From Neosynechococcus sphagnicola sy1 (lineage in GTDB: Bacteria; Cyanobacteriota; Cyanobacteriia; Neosynechococcales; Neosynechococcaceae), in contig NZ_JJML01000019.1 of NCBI RefSeq assembly GCF_000775285.1, positions 1 through 64,000 of the forward strand: a DNA stretch of 64,000 bases. Reading direction: 5' to 3'. The position numbers and the translations under genes were made by a program. Below the pieces are notes generated by a model. That model had not been told where the DNA came from, did no database searches, and saw nothing but the letters and a program-made list of their open reading frames with translations. Positions within the stretch are counted from its first letter, which is position 1, and every line of letters begins with the position of its first letter. Below are positions 42,206 to 51,664 of this stretch, piece by piece.

Positions 42206-42336
42206 TTTTGAGACAGAGATCCGTAACCTATCTGCAATTTTGGGAAAGCGCAGCTTGGGTTTCCTCTGACTGAAAAGACAACATAATCTAGCTCTTATGT
42301 GTGGCCAGCTTGCCTAGGTAAGCTGGCCATTTTTTA
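42206..42336 (+). ncRNA. Candidate small RNA or attenuated leader
   Basis: A TATATC box at 42200-42205 is followed by about 90 nt without a reading frame of note, a GGAAA...TTTCC hairpin near 42242-42264, and then a perfect 10-bp terminator at 42302-42335. The layout is that of an independent sRNA of roughly 125 nt, or of an attenuator in the leader of the DUF4278-like gene downstream. No known family (6S, Yfr1, Yfr2, tmRNA) was recognised. Confidence 0.4.
42302..42335 (+). terminator. Strong Rho-independent terminator
   Basis: TGGCCAGCTT (42302-42311) pairs perfectly with AAGCTGGCCA (42320-42329), loop GCCTAGGT, followed by T6. No annotated gene precedes it on the plus strand, which implies an unannotated transcript. 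Confidence 0.9.
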
Positions 42337-42508
42337 TTCAGCCCTCCAGGCAACCAAGAGGAACAGGGAAATCAACCCTGTGATACTACTCACATCTGCA
42401 ACCGCAAACAATCACCTGCGTGCTTCCGGTGCGGTCACTGAGCTGTCCGGCAATTACCAGGATGATGTCAACAGTTCCCCAAGCCCCCCACAAGCCGAGG
42501 TTGCCAAG

Positions 42509-42985
42509 ATGTTTATTCTGACTGCTCAGGAAGCTGGAATCAACCACATGACCGACTTAGAACCGCAGCCCTTTTCCTTTCTAGGTCGTCATTTTGTCCT
42601 TGGGAAGTCTTTTGCCCCGAGCGATCACTCCTCAGTGGTGCAATCCTGCCGGGAATACCTAGACTTAGGCGTGGTGTGTTTGGTGGTTGAATTGGGCGAT
42701 CGCTTGAGTCTCTGGTTTGAGCGCCAGGTCTCCCCCTCCAACATTGCTGTGAAGCCCAACCCCGTGGAGATGGCTGTGACATCAACACTACAACCAAGCC
42801 TCAAACATCGGGGTGTGGTGGTACAACTGCCGAGTAACTTCCAGCACGATGCCACCCCTGTCGCGACTCCCTCCATGAAGTACCGAGGGGTACACTTCAG
42901 ATCCACTGAGGCCAAAATATCGACCGTGCAGCCCTCAGCACCAATCCTTGAATCCCGCCGCCAGTATCGGGGTGCAGCTTATTAA
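42509..42985 (+). CDS. Hypothetical protein with DUF4278-like YRG motifs
   Basis: The protein ends with three short motifs, LKHRGVVVQL, MKYRGVHFRS and RQYRGAAY, like the Y/H-R-G-x-x-Y core of the cyanobacterial DUF4278 family. The N-terminal part (MTDLEPQPFSFLGRHFVLGK then YLDLGVVCLVVELGDRLSLW) was not recognised. The frame is open back to 42299, but that part overlaps the terminator and has no likely start, so ATG 42509 is preferred (158 residues). Function unknown. If the upstream hairpin is an attenuator, this gene is its target. Confidence 0.5.
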   Translation: MFILTAQEAGINHMTDLEPQPFSFLGRHFVLGKSFAPSDHSSVVQSCREYLDLGVVCLVVELGDRLSLWFERQVSPSNIAVKPNPVEMAVTSTLQPSLKHRGVVVQLPSNFQHDATPVATPSMKYRGVHFRSTEAKISTVQPSAPILESRRQYRGAAY

Positions 42986-43057
42986 TTGGTTGGCATCACC
43001 CGTTTGAGATCTCATCTGAGTTTAGCCCTGCTGCCCTGCGAGGGAGCTGTTAGAGTC

Positions 43058-43879
43058 TTAACTGGTAATGGTGCCAGTTTGAGGGGAACTGGCGCTGGCA
43101 TAGGCTTTGACGGGAATCCGACCTGCCAAGTAGGCCAATCGTCCGGCATCAGTTGCCATGCCCATTGCGGTTGCCATCTTCACTGGATCCTGGGCTTGGG
43201 CGATCGCCGTATTGATCAGCAGGGCATCTGCCCCTAATTCCATCCCTTGAGCGGCTTCGCTAGGGGTGCCAATCCCCGCATCGATCACCACAGGAACGCT
43301 GGCATTCTCAATAATGATTTGAATGTTAGCCGCATTCCGCAGTCCTTGACCGGAACCAATCGGGGAACCTAGGGGCATGACGGTGGCACAGCCCACCAGT
43401 TCTAATCGTTTTGCCAATAGCGGATCAGCGTTGATATAGGGCAGTACCGCAAAACCTTCTTTGACCAGTTGTTCTGCGGCTTCCAGGGTGCCAATGGGGT
43501 CGGGCAGCAAGTACTTCGAGTCTGGAATCACTTCCAGCTTGACGAAATTATTGTCTTCTTGACCGAGCAGTTTTGCCATCTCTCGACCCAGGCGAGCAAC
43601 GCGAATCGCTTCCTCGGCGGTTTGGCAGCCAGCGGTGTTGGGGAGCATCCAAAGTTTCGTCCAGTCCAGCGCCTCTGCTAAGCCTTCGTGTCCTGGAGCG
43701 TGGGTTTGGACTCGGCGCACTGCTACCGTAACAATCTCGCAACCGCTGGCGACAATACTCTGGCGCATCTGTTCAAAGTTGCGATATTTACCCGTCCCCG
43801 TCATTAAGCGGGATTGAAAGGTACGTCCGGCAATGGTCAGGGTATCGGTCTGGGAGAGGGGTTTGTCCAGGGTTTGCAT
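43058..43879 (-). CDS. thiG: Thiazole synthase
   Basis: Forms the thiazole phosphate moiety of thiamine from DXP, dehydroglycine and ThiS-thiocarboxylate. Landmarks: [20 protein letters not shown], the Schiff-base lysine region [51 protein letters not shown] and [17 protein letters not shown]. The ATG at 43879 ([13 protein letters not shown]) gives 273 residues; an upstream in-frame start would add 12. No thiS or thiO is adjacent. Confidence 0.95.
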   Translation of the reverse strand: MQTLDKPLSQTDTLTIAGRTFQSRLMTGTGKYRNFEQMRQSIVASGCEIVTVAVRRVQTHAPGHEGLAEALDWTKLWMLPNTAGCQTAEEAIRVARLGREMAKLLGQEDNNFVKLEVIPDSKYLLPDPIGTLEAAEQLVKEGFAVLPYINADPLLAKRLELVGCATVMPLGSPIGSGQGLRNAANIQIIIENASVPVVIDAGIGTPSEAAQGMELGADALLINTAIAQAQDPVKMATAMGMATDAGRLAYLAGRIPVKAYASASSPQTGTITS

Positions 43880-44249
43880 CGCTTGAGGTTCCTTCGCCAG
43901 CCCCAGGGAGGGCATCCAGGTGGTTTATTCTCAGTCTATCGCCCTGGCTTCAATCTGGAGGCGATTCTGGTGAAGCTACAAAATTTAGCCCTAGTTGATG
44001 TTTTGGGTGACCCCCAATGTTGTAGAACTGGGACAACGATTAAGCCTTGCGGAGTTCCGAACCGGATTCTAGGGTGTGTGATCAATGAGGATCGCCAGGG
44101 GACGCGGTTATTGAGCAAATGGCTTTATCAGAGCTGTTAGCGATCGCGCACTTTTCTCGTCAGTTGATGATTTCATGGTGCGATCGCCTTGATGAGGGGC
44201 GATATCGTCCATTTGCTAATTTTAATGTTTCATTAGGTAATAGATTTTA
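43880..44249. other. Spacer between thiG and the glycosidase gene, with a possible small ORF
   Basis: Most of this 370-bp stretch shows no family. The part 43950-44110 has protein-like stretches (ILVKLQNLALVDVLGDPQCC) without a start. A 43-codon frame at 44119-44250 follows and is listed separately. Confidence 0.4.
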
Positions 44250-44250
44250 A
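44119..44250 (+). CDS. Possible small ORF coupled to the glycosidase gene
   Basis: ATG at 44119 reads MALSELLAIAHFSRQLMISW to a TAA at 44248-44250. The stop shares its last base with the ATG of the next gene (TAATG), the geometry of translational coupling. The 43-residue peptide was not recognised; it may be a fragment of an older gene that now serves as leader. Weak support. Confidence 0.3.
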   Translation: MALSELLAIAHFSRQLMISWCDRLDEGRYRPFANFNVSLGNRF

Positions 44251-45215
44251 TGTTTCCAACAATGCAGCATCCCTATCGATATGTTTGGGATTTTTGGTAT
44301 TATTTCGACCCAATAACAAAACTTTTTCATGTATTTTACCTAAATGCTGATGAAATCTTAGTCCCTTCCGAGAAGCATCATCATGCTGCTTGCGTCGGCC
44401 ATGCTATTACCTCTGACTTTATTCGAATGGAATGGGGGAGTGAGACTAGTTTTGATGTGCTAAAACCCCCTAAAAAGCACTGGGCAAACACCTGTATATG
44501 GAGTGGAGATGTCATCAAAATTAAAAATGGATTTTTATTATTCTACACCTCAAGAAATAGAGGACAAGATGATGGAATGACCCAAAATATCGGAGTAGCC
44601 TACGCAGCTAACCTATCGCCAGATCATTGGGATCTTTCTTTGATGCGCATTCAACCCGGTCATTGTTACCAACTCAAAAACTCACTGGGAGATTTATCAA
44701 CCCATGCTTGGCGTGATCCATTTTTATTTCGAGAAAATGCTCAGATTTATATGATTCTTTCAGCCAAATCAACGGATGATCCCATCGGCAGAAATGGAGT
44801 TATAGGGTTACTAAGTTTAAATGACAATAACTTTTCAAACGCGAAATGGGACTATCTAGACCCCCTGTTAAGACCCTGCTGTTACTCTGAAATGGAGGTG
44901 CCACAGCTATACAAAGATTCTCAAGGAAAGTATGAGCTTGTTTTTTCATCCTGGGCCAAAAATGATTTTTCTGCGGTCACCAGACAGGCTGGGGGCTTAC
45001 AAGGTTTCACCGGTTCAGATCTGAGGAATTTTAGAGGTGTACCCCATGTCTTAATGCCGGAACAACATGGCCTTTATGCCTGTCGTATCATTCCTGAATT
45101 GGATGGAGAGATTGTGGGATTTGATATCCAGCAGGGGGGAATCCGTAGAAGTGGCGTCAAGACAAGATTTCAGCATGTAAATCGTGACTTTTCGGATTTC
45201 AGTTTTGAACGCTGA
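44250..45215 (+). CDS. Five-bladed beta-propeller glycosidase-like protein (GH32/43/68 type)
   Basis: Motifs spaced as in clan GH-J/GH-F enzymes: VWDFWYYFDPITKLFHVFYL (first aspartate), IWSGDVIKIKNGFLLFYTSR, AWRDPFLFRENAQIYMIL with an RDP motif, and CCYSEMEVPQLYKDSQGKYE with a candidate acid/base glutamate. This suggests a fructan/sucrose- or arabinan-type glycoside hydrolase of 321 residues. No signal peptide is visible. The coding sequence is clearly more AT-rich than the flanks, hinting at acquisition. Placed next to sucrose-phosphate synthase and amylo-glucosidase genes, a sucrose-related substrate is plausible but not shown. Catalytic assignment needs alignment. Confidence 0.6.
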   Translation: MFPTMQHPYRYVWDFWYYFDPITKLFHVFYLNADEILVPSEKHHHAACVGHAITSDFIRMEWGSETSFDVLKPPKKHWANTCIWSGDVIKIKNGFLLFYTSRNRGQDDGMTQNIGVAYAANLSPDHWDLSLMRIQPGHCYQLKNSLGDLSTHAWRDPFLFRENAQIYMILSAKSTDDPIGRNGVIGLLSLNDNNFSNAKWDYLDPLLRPCCYSEMEVPQLYKDSQGKYELVFSSWAKNDFSAVTRQAGGLQGFTGSDLRNFRGVPHVLMPEQHGLYACRIIPELDGEIVGFDIQQGGIRRSGVKTRFQHVNRDFSDFSFER

Positions 45216-45234
45216 AGCGTGGATATAGCCAGAT

Positions 45235-47552
45235 CTAGGCTTCAATCACGACCCGGAGGTTACCGCGTTTTTTGGCAACGCGGCAGGCGGTAGTACCCGG
45301 TCCCTCCTCTGGGGAGTCGGCGGCTCGCACGAATTCCAGATCCAGCAGCGTGGAGTTCACCCGCAAATTCTTCAGGGAGAGATGGTGGATAGAGTCGGGT
45401 AAGGCTGGGTCGATGATGCGGAGATGATTGCCGGGGGCGTCGGGGACAAGGTTGGTCATCACGTGCAGCAGTTGGAAGATGGCACCAGAGGCCCAAGCCT
45501 GGGGGGAGCAAGCCACGGGATATTGCACCGGGGCCCGATCGCCCGTCCGTTCATAGCCACACAATAATTCTGGGGGACGCTGGTAGGGTTGCAGAAAGGT
45601 CATATCGAAGATGCCTTGCGTCACTTCCAGGGCTTGATCTACCAAACCCAGCGATCGCAGTCCCAGGGTAATCAAGCTATTGTCGTGGGGCCATACGGAA
45701 CCCACGTGATAGCCCATCGGGTTATAGGCAGGGGAGTGGCTGCTAAGGGTGCGAATCCCCCAACCGTTGAACAGATCGGGAGCCCGGAGCCGTTCGGCAA
45801 CGCTGTGGGCTTTTTCGGAGGTGAAAATACCCAGGTTGAGGCAATGGCCGGGGTTAGACGTGATGCTATCGACGGGGTTGCCATCGCCGTCGAGGGCAAG
45901 GGCGCAATAGTCGTAATCGGGCAGCCAGAAGTCGCGATTAAAACGGGCTTGAAGATTGTAGGCTTCTTCCTGCCAGCGATCGGCGAGGTCAATGCGCTTC
46001 TTGACCCGAGCTAGTTCACTCAGGCGCACCTTAGCCGCATAGACGTAGGCTTGCACTTCGCAGAGGGTAATTGGCTCGACGGCCAATTTGCCATTGCGAT
46101 CGACAATGCAATTATTGGAGTCTTTCCAGCCTTGATTTTGCAACCCCCCTTGAGAACGGTAGTGATAGGACAAGTACCCCGTTTGACGAGAGTTGAGATC
46201 GATCCACTCCATGGCAGCGCGGGCATTTCCCCAGAGGCGATCCAGGGTTTCGCGATCGTGGGTCCAAGCATAGTATTCGGCATAGAGCATCAACCACAGG
46301 GGAGTGGCGTCGATGGTTCCGTAGTAGGGGGTATGGGGAATTTCGTGGCAGCGGGCCATTTCCCCAAACCGCAGCTCGTGGAGGATTTTGCCCGGTTCCT
46401 CTTCCCGCCAATCGTCCTCTACTTTGCCCTGGTAGAGTGCCAAGGTGTGGAGGGTGTCCCGGGCGATCGCTGGATCTAAAATTAAAGTTTGGGACGCGGC
46501 AATGATGGAATCTCGGCCAAAGAGGGTGGAAAACCACGGCACTCCAGCCGACAGGACTTTGCCATTGCCGAAGGTTTGTCGCAGCAGGTAAATATCCTGT
46601 TCCGCCCGCATAATAATCTGGTTAAAAGCCTTGTTGTCGGTGCGAATCTGGGTAATGGTCGATCGCCATTCCTGTTCCTCCATGCCCTCGGCAGCTTTCG
46701 CTTGCATCAACGTCATCGGTGCATGGACGTTAGAGGCGGGGCGGTTGTTGATCAACATTTGCAGCCGATAGCCCAACCGCAGGGTTTCGTGGGAACCTAA
46801 TTCAACAGTCCACAGGGCGGTATAGCCTTTGAGGTGATCGGGGGGTGGTGCAGGAATTGAATGTGGGATTCCATCACCGCGCCATCCAGACCCTGGTAGG
46901 CCATCGTCAGTTCAGAGTGGCTTTGGGGGTGGGGGAGGGCGTAGGGTTCTGGATCTGGGGAACTGGCTTCAGAACCTTCTACCGTGGCAGCGTTGACGCT
47001 CAGTGGATCTTCGACAGTTGCTTCCACCCGGCGCAGGAGTTTTCCCCGTTGCTGCCGTTGATGTCCTCGGACTTCAAATAGATCGACAAAATCAGCATCA
47101 AAACTGAGACTCAGCTCAAATTGCAGCCCTTGGGTGCTGTAGTTAGTCAGGGTAATCTCTTCAAACAGGCCACCATTAATCGCCAATTCACGCTGAATGC
47201 CAATGGTTTCGGTGGGGATGCGGTCGTCAATGGCGGGGTTCGCACACAGCACGGAGAGGGCAAATCCCTTTTGGGCATTGCTGCTGAGGAGGATGGGCGA
47301 TCGCCCCTCAATTTGCAGTTCCAGGCGACTGAGAAACCGAGTATCACGGCAAAACAACCCCAAGCTAGTCAGGGCGCCATCGCTGCCGCAACTGGAAATA
47401 TTGCCCAGGGTGTCGCTAATCAGAAACAGATCGTCGTCTTTAAGGCTGAGGGTGGTTTCCAGACGGTCTCGCAACATACACCCCCACTCGGGCAGGGGCA
47501 TCTGATCTGCGGGGATAAACAGCTTACCCTCAAGTTCAATTAGGTCTGGCAT
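45235..47552 (-). CDS. Amylo-alpha-1,6-glucosidase / glycogen debranching-type protein (frameshifted)
   Basis: N-terminal domain (ISDTLGNISSCGSDGALTSL, GLFCRDTRFLSRLELQIEG) is the glycogen-debranching N-terminal domain; the C-terminal (alpha/alpha)6 barrel has AGVPWFSTLFGRDSIIAASQ, FGEMARCHEIPHTPYYGTID, ATPLWLMLYAEYYAWT and GYHVGSVWPHDNSLI. The family hydrolyses alpha-1,6 branches or related glycosides. The frame breaks in a G6 run at 46840-46845; adding one base restores HHPPDHLKGYTALWTVELGS. Corrected length about 772 residues. It is the last of three minus-strand genes with SPS and a GT4, often seen together in cyanobacterial sucrose clusters; the exact substrate is unknown. Confidence 0.85.
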
Positions 47553-47639
47553 AGCTACTCAACGGATAGGGTTACCGAACTGCAAGCTGTGAGCGATCGC
47601 CGCCGATCCTGGGCGATCGCTGATTTCTGAGGCACACCC

Positions 47640-49142
47640 CTACGATGCCTTGATCAGCTTGTTGACACCTCGCGCCGTCGAAACTTCAGGGTGGGCAGTG
47701 CCGCTGAGGTCACCCAACGTACTCAGTCGCATCATGGGAGTAGTGACCGTGCCCGGAAGTTGTGCCTGGGCACAGGCAGGATGGCTAAGGGATCGGGCCA
47801 ATAGCCGCCGATAGAGATCACTCAACTGAATCGCTACCTCCGTCCAGCTAAAGTTTTGCTGCACTCTCAGCGCCGCCTGCTTTCGCATCTTTCGGCCTGA
47901 CAACCCATTGCTCAGCACCCGATCAATGGCATCGGCAAACGCTGTGACATCGCGGGGTGGTACTAACCATCCCGTTTCTCCCGGCACGACGGTAAACTTC
48001 AATCCCCCCACATCTGAGGCGACAACGAGGGTGCCACAGGCCATCGCCTCAATTGCCACCAGCCCAAAGGGCTCGTAATGGCTGGGAATCACACAGACAT
48101 CCGCTGCTGTATAGAACAGTGGCAATCGATCATGGCCAACCTGACCGACAAAGTGGGTGTGTTCTGCCAGTCCTAAGTCATGGACGAGGGCTTCAAGCCG
48201 CGATCGCTCTTGCCCATCTGCTTGCTTGGGATCACTGCCGCCCACGATCAGCAATCGCAGCGTTTCTGTACTGCTCCTTGCCTTCAGATCAGCCACCGCC
48301 CGCACCAGGGTTTCAATCCCTTTGCGGGGATCAAACCGACCCACATACAGGACAATTTGTTCGTCGGGGTGCCAGCCTAAATGGGATAGTTCTCGCTGTT
48401 GCAACGCCGATCTCGCCTCTGCTTTGGGCATGACATGAAAGGTTTGTAGATCCGTACCGCAGGGAATCACTTCGATATTGCCTTGGGCGGAGACCAGCGA
48501 TCGCAATTGCTCCTGCTCCTGGGGACTGGTAGCGACAACACAGTTAGCTTCCTCCAAAATTTGCCGTTCGATGGCAAGGCGAGTGGCAGCGATCTCCGGA
48601 CGGTGATCCACCGCCTGATACTTCACCGCTCCTAGGGAGTGATAGGTGTGCACCACCTGTACTTGACGTTGCTGCTGCAGCTGGAGCCCAACCCAGGCTG
48701 ACATCCAGTAATTGGTGTGCATCAGGGGATAGTTCGTACCCTCTCGAGCTTGAAACTGAAGCAAGGCTGCGACAAATTCCGGCATGTGCTGAAACAACTG
48801 ATCGCGGGGAATAAAGGTTTCAGGCCCAGCGGTTAAGCGGATGGTACGGCAATAGGGAGAATGCTGAACGATGGTGGCATCGTCTCTATGGCTCTTGCGA
48901 GTGAACATATCCACCTGCCATCCCAATTTGGCGAGGGCTTCTCCGACTTGGCGCACATAAACATTTTGCCCCCCGGCTTCTTCTTTCCCAATTGTGGCTG
49001 CGGGGTCTCCATGATCGGAAATCAGGGCGATCGCCTGACGAGAGGGATGGGTGGATCGTACCGTCGTCAAGGATTTATTGAAGGCAACAGGGTTTTTAGC
49101 TTTGGTAATCGGGGGAGGAGAGGTTGGAATCAGATCTAACAT
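47640..49142 (-). CDS. Sucrose-phosphate synthase-like GT4 glycosyltransferase
   Basis: The sequence EEAGGQNVYVRQVGEALAKL has the GGQNVY(V/I) signature of sucrose-phosphate synthase and sucrose synthase, followed by GWQVDMFTRKSHRD, QVVHTYHSLGAVKYQ, EANCVVATSPQEQEQL, IVLYVGRFDPRKGIETLV and the EX7E motif IPSHYEPFGLVAIEAMACGT. SPS joins UDP- or ADP-glucose to fructose 6-phosphate. No phosphatase domain is fused; the separate phosphatase gene lies at 50848-51594. Length 500, with a C-terminal extension after the GT core and an N-terminal stretch that may not be translated in full. Which acceptor is used is not certain; other SPS-like GT4 proteins act on different sugars. Confidence 0.82.
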   Translation of the reverse strand: MLDLIPTSPPPITKAKNPVAFNKSLTTVRSTHPSRQAIALISDHGDPAATIGKEEAGGQNVYVRQVGEALAKLGWQVDMFTRKSHRDDATIVQHSPYCRTIRLTAGPETFIPRDQLFQHMPEFVAALLQFQAREGTNYPLMHTNYWMSAWVGLQLQQQRQVQVVHTYHSLGAVKYQAVDHRPEIAATRLAIERQILEEANCVVATSPQEQEQLRSLVSAQGNIEVIPCGTDLQTFHVMPKAEARSALQQRELSHLGWHPDEQIVLYVGRFDPRKGIETLVRAVADLKARSSTETLRLLIVGGSDPKQADGQERSRLEALVHDLGLAEHTHFVGQVGHDRLPLFYTAADVCVIPSHYEPFGLVAIEAMACGTLVVASDVGGLKFTVVPGETGWLVPPRDVTAFADAIDRVLSNGLSGRKMRKQAALRVQQNFSWTEVAIQLSDLYRRLLARSLSHPACAQAQLPGTVTTPMMRLSTLGDLSGTAHPEVSTARGVNKLIKAS

Positions 49143-49178
49143 ACTTACACCTCATGAAGAACTGGATTGTTAAGGGGT

Positions 49179-50273
49179 CTACCGGCTCAAACCAATGGGT
49201 CTGTGGAGATCCAGGAGTGGGCTGTGATGCCCATTAAGTAAAAAGCGGTCTGCCAGGATTTGTTGGTAGACCGCCTGATAACCATCCGTCATCCGTTGGG
49301 CACTAAAATGCTCCATGACGTATTCTCGACAGACTCGGCGATCCAGGGTGGCGGCTTTAGGCACCGCAGCGATGCAATCTGCCACGGTGTCGCAGAGAAA
49401 GCCGTTGGTGCCATGGGCTATCACCTCGGGGGTGGAACCCATACGCATGGCAATTACCGGGGTTCCGGCAGCCATGGATTCCACCATCACCAACCCGAAC
49501 GGTTCTCGCCAGGTAATGGGGAATAGGGTTGCCACAGCCCCCCCCATGAGGGCATTCTTCATGGCGTGATCGGCTTCCCCCAGGTATTGAATCTGCTGGC
49601 CGTCAATGTGAGGCTTGATCTGACTCTCAAAAAAAGCTTCATCTACCCCATCCACCTTACCCGCTAGCTTCAGCTGCCAACCTGAGGCTTGGGCAATGGC
49701 GATCGCCAAATGAGGGCCTTTCTCTGGTGACATCCGCCCCAAAAAGGCCAGATAGGGCGGATTCTCAGGCTGAGGATAGAAGTGGTGGCTGGCGACATCA
49801 ATGCCGTTATATACCGTTGCCACACAGTTGAGACCTAATCGGGGTTCTCGCTGGCTATGGGAAATGCTCACATAGGGCTGGTCTTTCGCATAGGTGAACA
49901 GCTTCTCGTTATCTGGGGTAAACACCCCATGCAGGGTATGAACGGTGGGTGTTTTGACCAATCTGGCATAGGGCAAGGCCACACACCCCATATGGGAATG
50001 GATGATGTCAAAATCTCCGGCTCGCTCATACACATGGCTTAATTGCAGCATTTCATAAATTCCGAACTCCCGAACCTTGGGATCGAGCCGCAGTGCCTGA
50101 GGATGAACGGATTCTAGTTTGGCCAGGGTAATAGAATCGCCGGAGGCAAACAAAGTAACATCGTGTCCTAACCAGACAAGTTCATCCGTTAGCAAGCCCA
50201 CCACTAGCTCAATTCCACCATAGGCTGGGGGTGGAACTCTCTCCCAAAGTGGGGAAACCTGAGCAATTCGCAT
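49179..50273 (-). CDS. GT4 family glycosyltransferase
   Basis: MRIAQVSPLWERVPPPAYGG then IELVVGLLTDELVWLGHDVT is a standard GT4 start, with FDIIHSHMGCVALPYARLV, TVYNGIDVASHHFYP, AFLGRMSPEKGPHLAIAIAQ and the donor motif FPITWREPFGLVMVESMAAG. 364 residues. The upstream gene in a probable three-gene operon with SPS-like and debranching enzyme genes (spacing 36 and 87 bp). Donor and acceptor unknown; participation in sucrose- or glucosylglycerate-type solute synthesis is inference from neighbours. Confidence 0.85.
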   Translation of the reverse strand: MRIAQVSPLWERVPPPAYGGIELVVGLLTDELVWLGHDVTLFASGDSITLAKLESVHPQALRLDPKVREFGIYEMLQLSHVYERAGDFDIIHSHMGCVALPYARLVKTPTVHTLHGVFTPDNEKLFTYAKDQPYVSISHSQREPRLGLNCVATVYNGIDVASHHFYPQPENPPYLAFLGRMSPEKGPHLAIAIAQASGWQLKLAGKVDGVDEAFFESQIKPHIDGQQIQYLGEADHAMKNALMGGAVATLFPITWREPFGLVMVESMAAGTPVIAMRMGSTPEVIAHGTNGFLCDTVADCIAAVPKAATLDRRVCREYVMEHFSAQRMTDGYQAVYQQILADRFLLNGHHSPLLDLHRPIGLSR

Positions 50274-50847
50274 AGCAAACCTCTTTTAAAGAATATGCTT
50301 CAACATGTTCCCGTCAACTATTGAGCACAGCTCTTTAGAAAACAGTTAGAGTTGAAAAGAATTGAAAGCATTCTGGCGCTGCTAGGTGGAATGTATTTTG
50401 ATCATTTGATTTCATTAATGAATAAATACCTTCACTGCATTCCTCAATGAATAGCAATGAGAACGCTAGTAAAAACTTTCCCAATAAACATGACTCAGTA
50501 AAATGCTGACCGAGGAGCACGAACATCTATATCTGCTATATCTGCATTGCATCGGCTGAATGCAACTAGATGACCAACTCTTCCTGAGAAGGGCTTGTTT
50601 TGGTAATCTTGTTGAAGATGCCAATTTGGAATCAAGCATTTTTAAAAACCTGGAATTTTAGTCTGAGTTTTGGATGGATAGTTGTTTTGTAATTTCTAGT
50701 ACTCTGACTCGCTGTCGCTTGATTTACTGGGTAAATTGATTGATTACGACGCAAATCGCAATAAAACTTAACAATAAGTTTTGCAAACAAGCAAAAATCC
50801 GAACCTGACCCATCAGTGCACCTTCTGCCTGGAGTGCTGCTTATACT
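50274..50847. other. 574-bp AT-rich spacer, divergent promoter region
   Basis: Separates the GT4/SPS operon from the phosphatase gene. It is AT-rich with many T/A tracts and no recognised gene or repeat. It must hold the promoters for both directions, and a region this long suggests regulated expression, e.g. by salt or osmotic stress as in other cyanobacterial sucrose genes. Confidence 0.45.
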
Positions 50848-51594
50848 GTGATTGCTCTATTTGTAACGGATCTGGACAATACGCTAGTTGGTGATGACTT
50901 AGCGATGGCAGAACTGAACCAGCGGTTGAGTCAGTTCCGCCAAACACACGGTACTAAGGTTGTCTATATCACGGGGCGATCGCCGACCCTTTATTATCAA
51001 CTTCAGGCTGACAAGCAGTTGCTGACACCGGATACGCTAGTAACGGCTGTTGGTACAGAGATTTATGACAACAGTAGGAATATTCCTGATCCAACTTGGT
51101 CTGAAAAGCTCAGTCAAGGATGGGAGCGAGACCAAGTGGTGGCAATTGCCTCTCACTTTGCTGCGTTATTTCCTCAACCTGCTTCAGAACAACGCCCCTT
51201 TAAGATCAGCTACTTTCTGGCTCAGGAAGCAGCCCTAGAGGTTTTGCCTCAGCTCAGAAATAAACTGAGTTCTAAGGGTTTGGAGGTAGAGATAATTTAC
51301 AGTGGTGGCCAAGACCTCGATATTCTGCCTAGCGGTGCTGATAAAGGTCGGGCAATGTTGTTTTTACGGCAAAAATGGGGAGTTGAGCCTGCTCAAACCG
51401 TTGTCTGTGGTGATTCTGGTAACGATATTTCTCTCTTTCGCAGTGGCCAAGAAAAAGGAATTATTGTAGGCAATGCTCAACCCGAATTACTAAAGTGGCA
51501 TCATCAGAACCCTGCTCTCAATCGTTATCTAGCTAAAACTTGCTGTGCTAGGGGAATCTTAGAAGGACTCAAACACTTTGGTTATCTTGAATGA
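50848..51594 (+). CDS. spp: Sucrose-phosphate phosphatase
   Basis: HAD-type phosphatase of the Cof/SPP group: nucleophile motif LFVTDLDNTLVGDDLAMAEL, VVYITGRSPTLYYQLQADKQ, TAVGTEIY, DILPSGADKGRAMLFLRQKW and the magnesium motif VVCGDSGNDISLFRSGQEKG. These, with the cap-domain sequence, match sucrose-6-phosphate phosphatase, which releases sucrose from sucrose 6-phosphate. 248 residues. Start is GTG or ATT-adjacent (MIALFVTDLDN). Pairs with the SPS-like gene across the spacer to give a complete two-step sucrose route. Confidence 0.92.
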   Translation: MIALFVTDLDNTLVGDDLAMAELNQRLSQFRQTHGTKVVYITGRSPTLYYQLQADKQLLTPDTLVTAVGTEIYDNSRNIPDPTWSEKLSQGWERDQVVAIASHFAALFPQPASEQRPFKISYFLAQEAALEVLPQLRNKLSSKGLEVEIIYSGGQDLDILPSGADKGRAMLFLRQKWGVEPAQTVVCGDSGNDISLFRSGQEKGIIVGNAQPELLKWHHQNPALNRYLAKTCCARGILEGLKHFGYLE

Positions 51595-51615
51595 TTGATC
51601 AATAAAAGATTCACA

Positions 51616-51664
51616 TTGACATCCTCCCTACCGCGCCTTAAGGCTGAGGGTAGGGATTTCTCGG
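51616..51664 (-). mobile_element. Probable IS200/IS605-type right-end remnant
   Basis: A hairpin CCCTACC-GC-GCCTTAAGGC-TGAG-GGTAGGG at 51626-51655, with TTGACATCCT on its outer side, resembles the subterminal palindromes at the ends of cyanobacterial IS200/IS605 (tnpB-type) elements read on the minus strand. No tnpA or tnpB frame survives in the next 450 bp, which contain no recognisable gene. Interpreted as an end left by a lost element; a plain hairpin is the alternative. Confidence 0.4.

Noticed and set aside
42206-42336. Known cyanobacterial RNAs (6S, tmRNA, Yfr1) at this locus
   Set aside because: None of their conserved loops or motifs was seen; listed only as an unnamed candidate.
50335-50526. 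63-codon minus-strand frame in the 50.3-50.8 kb spacer
   Set aside because: AT-rich, no homology, no ribosome site.
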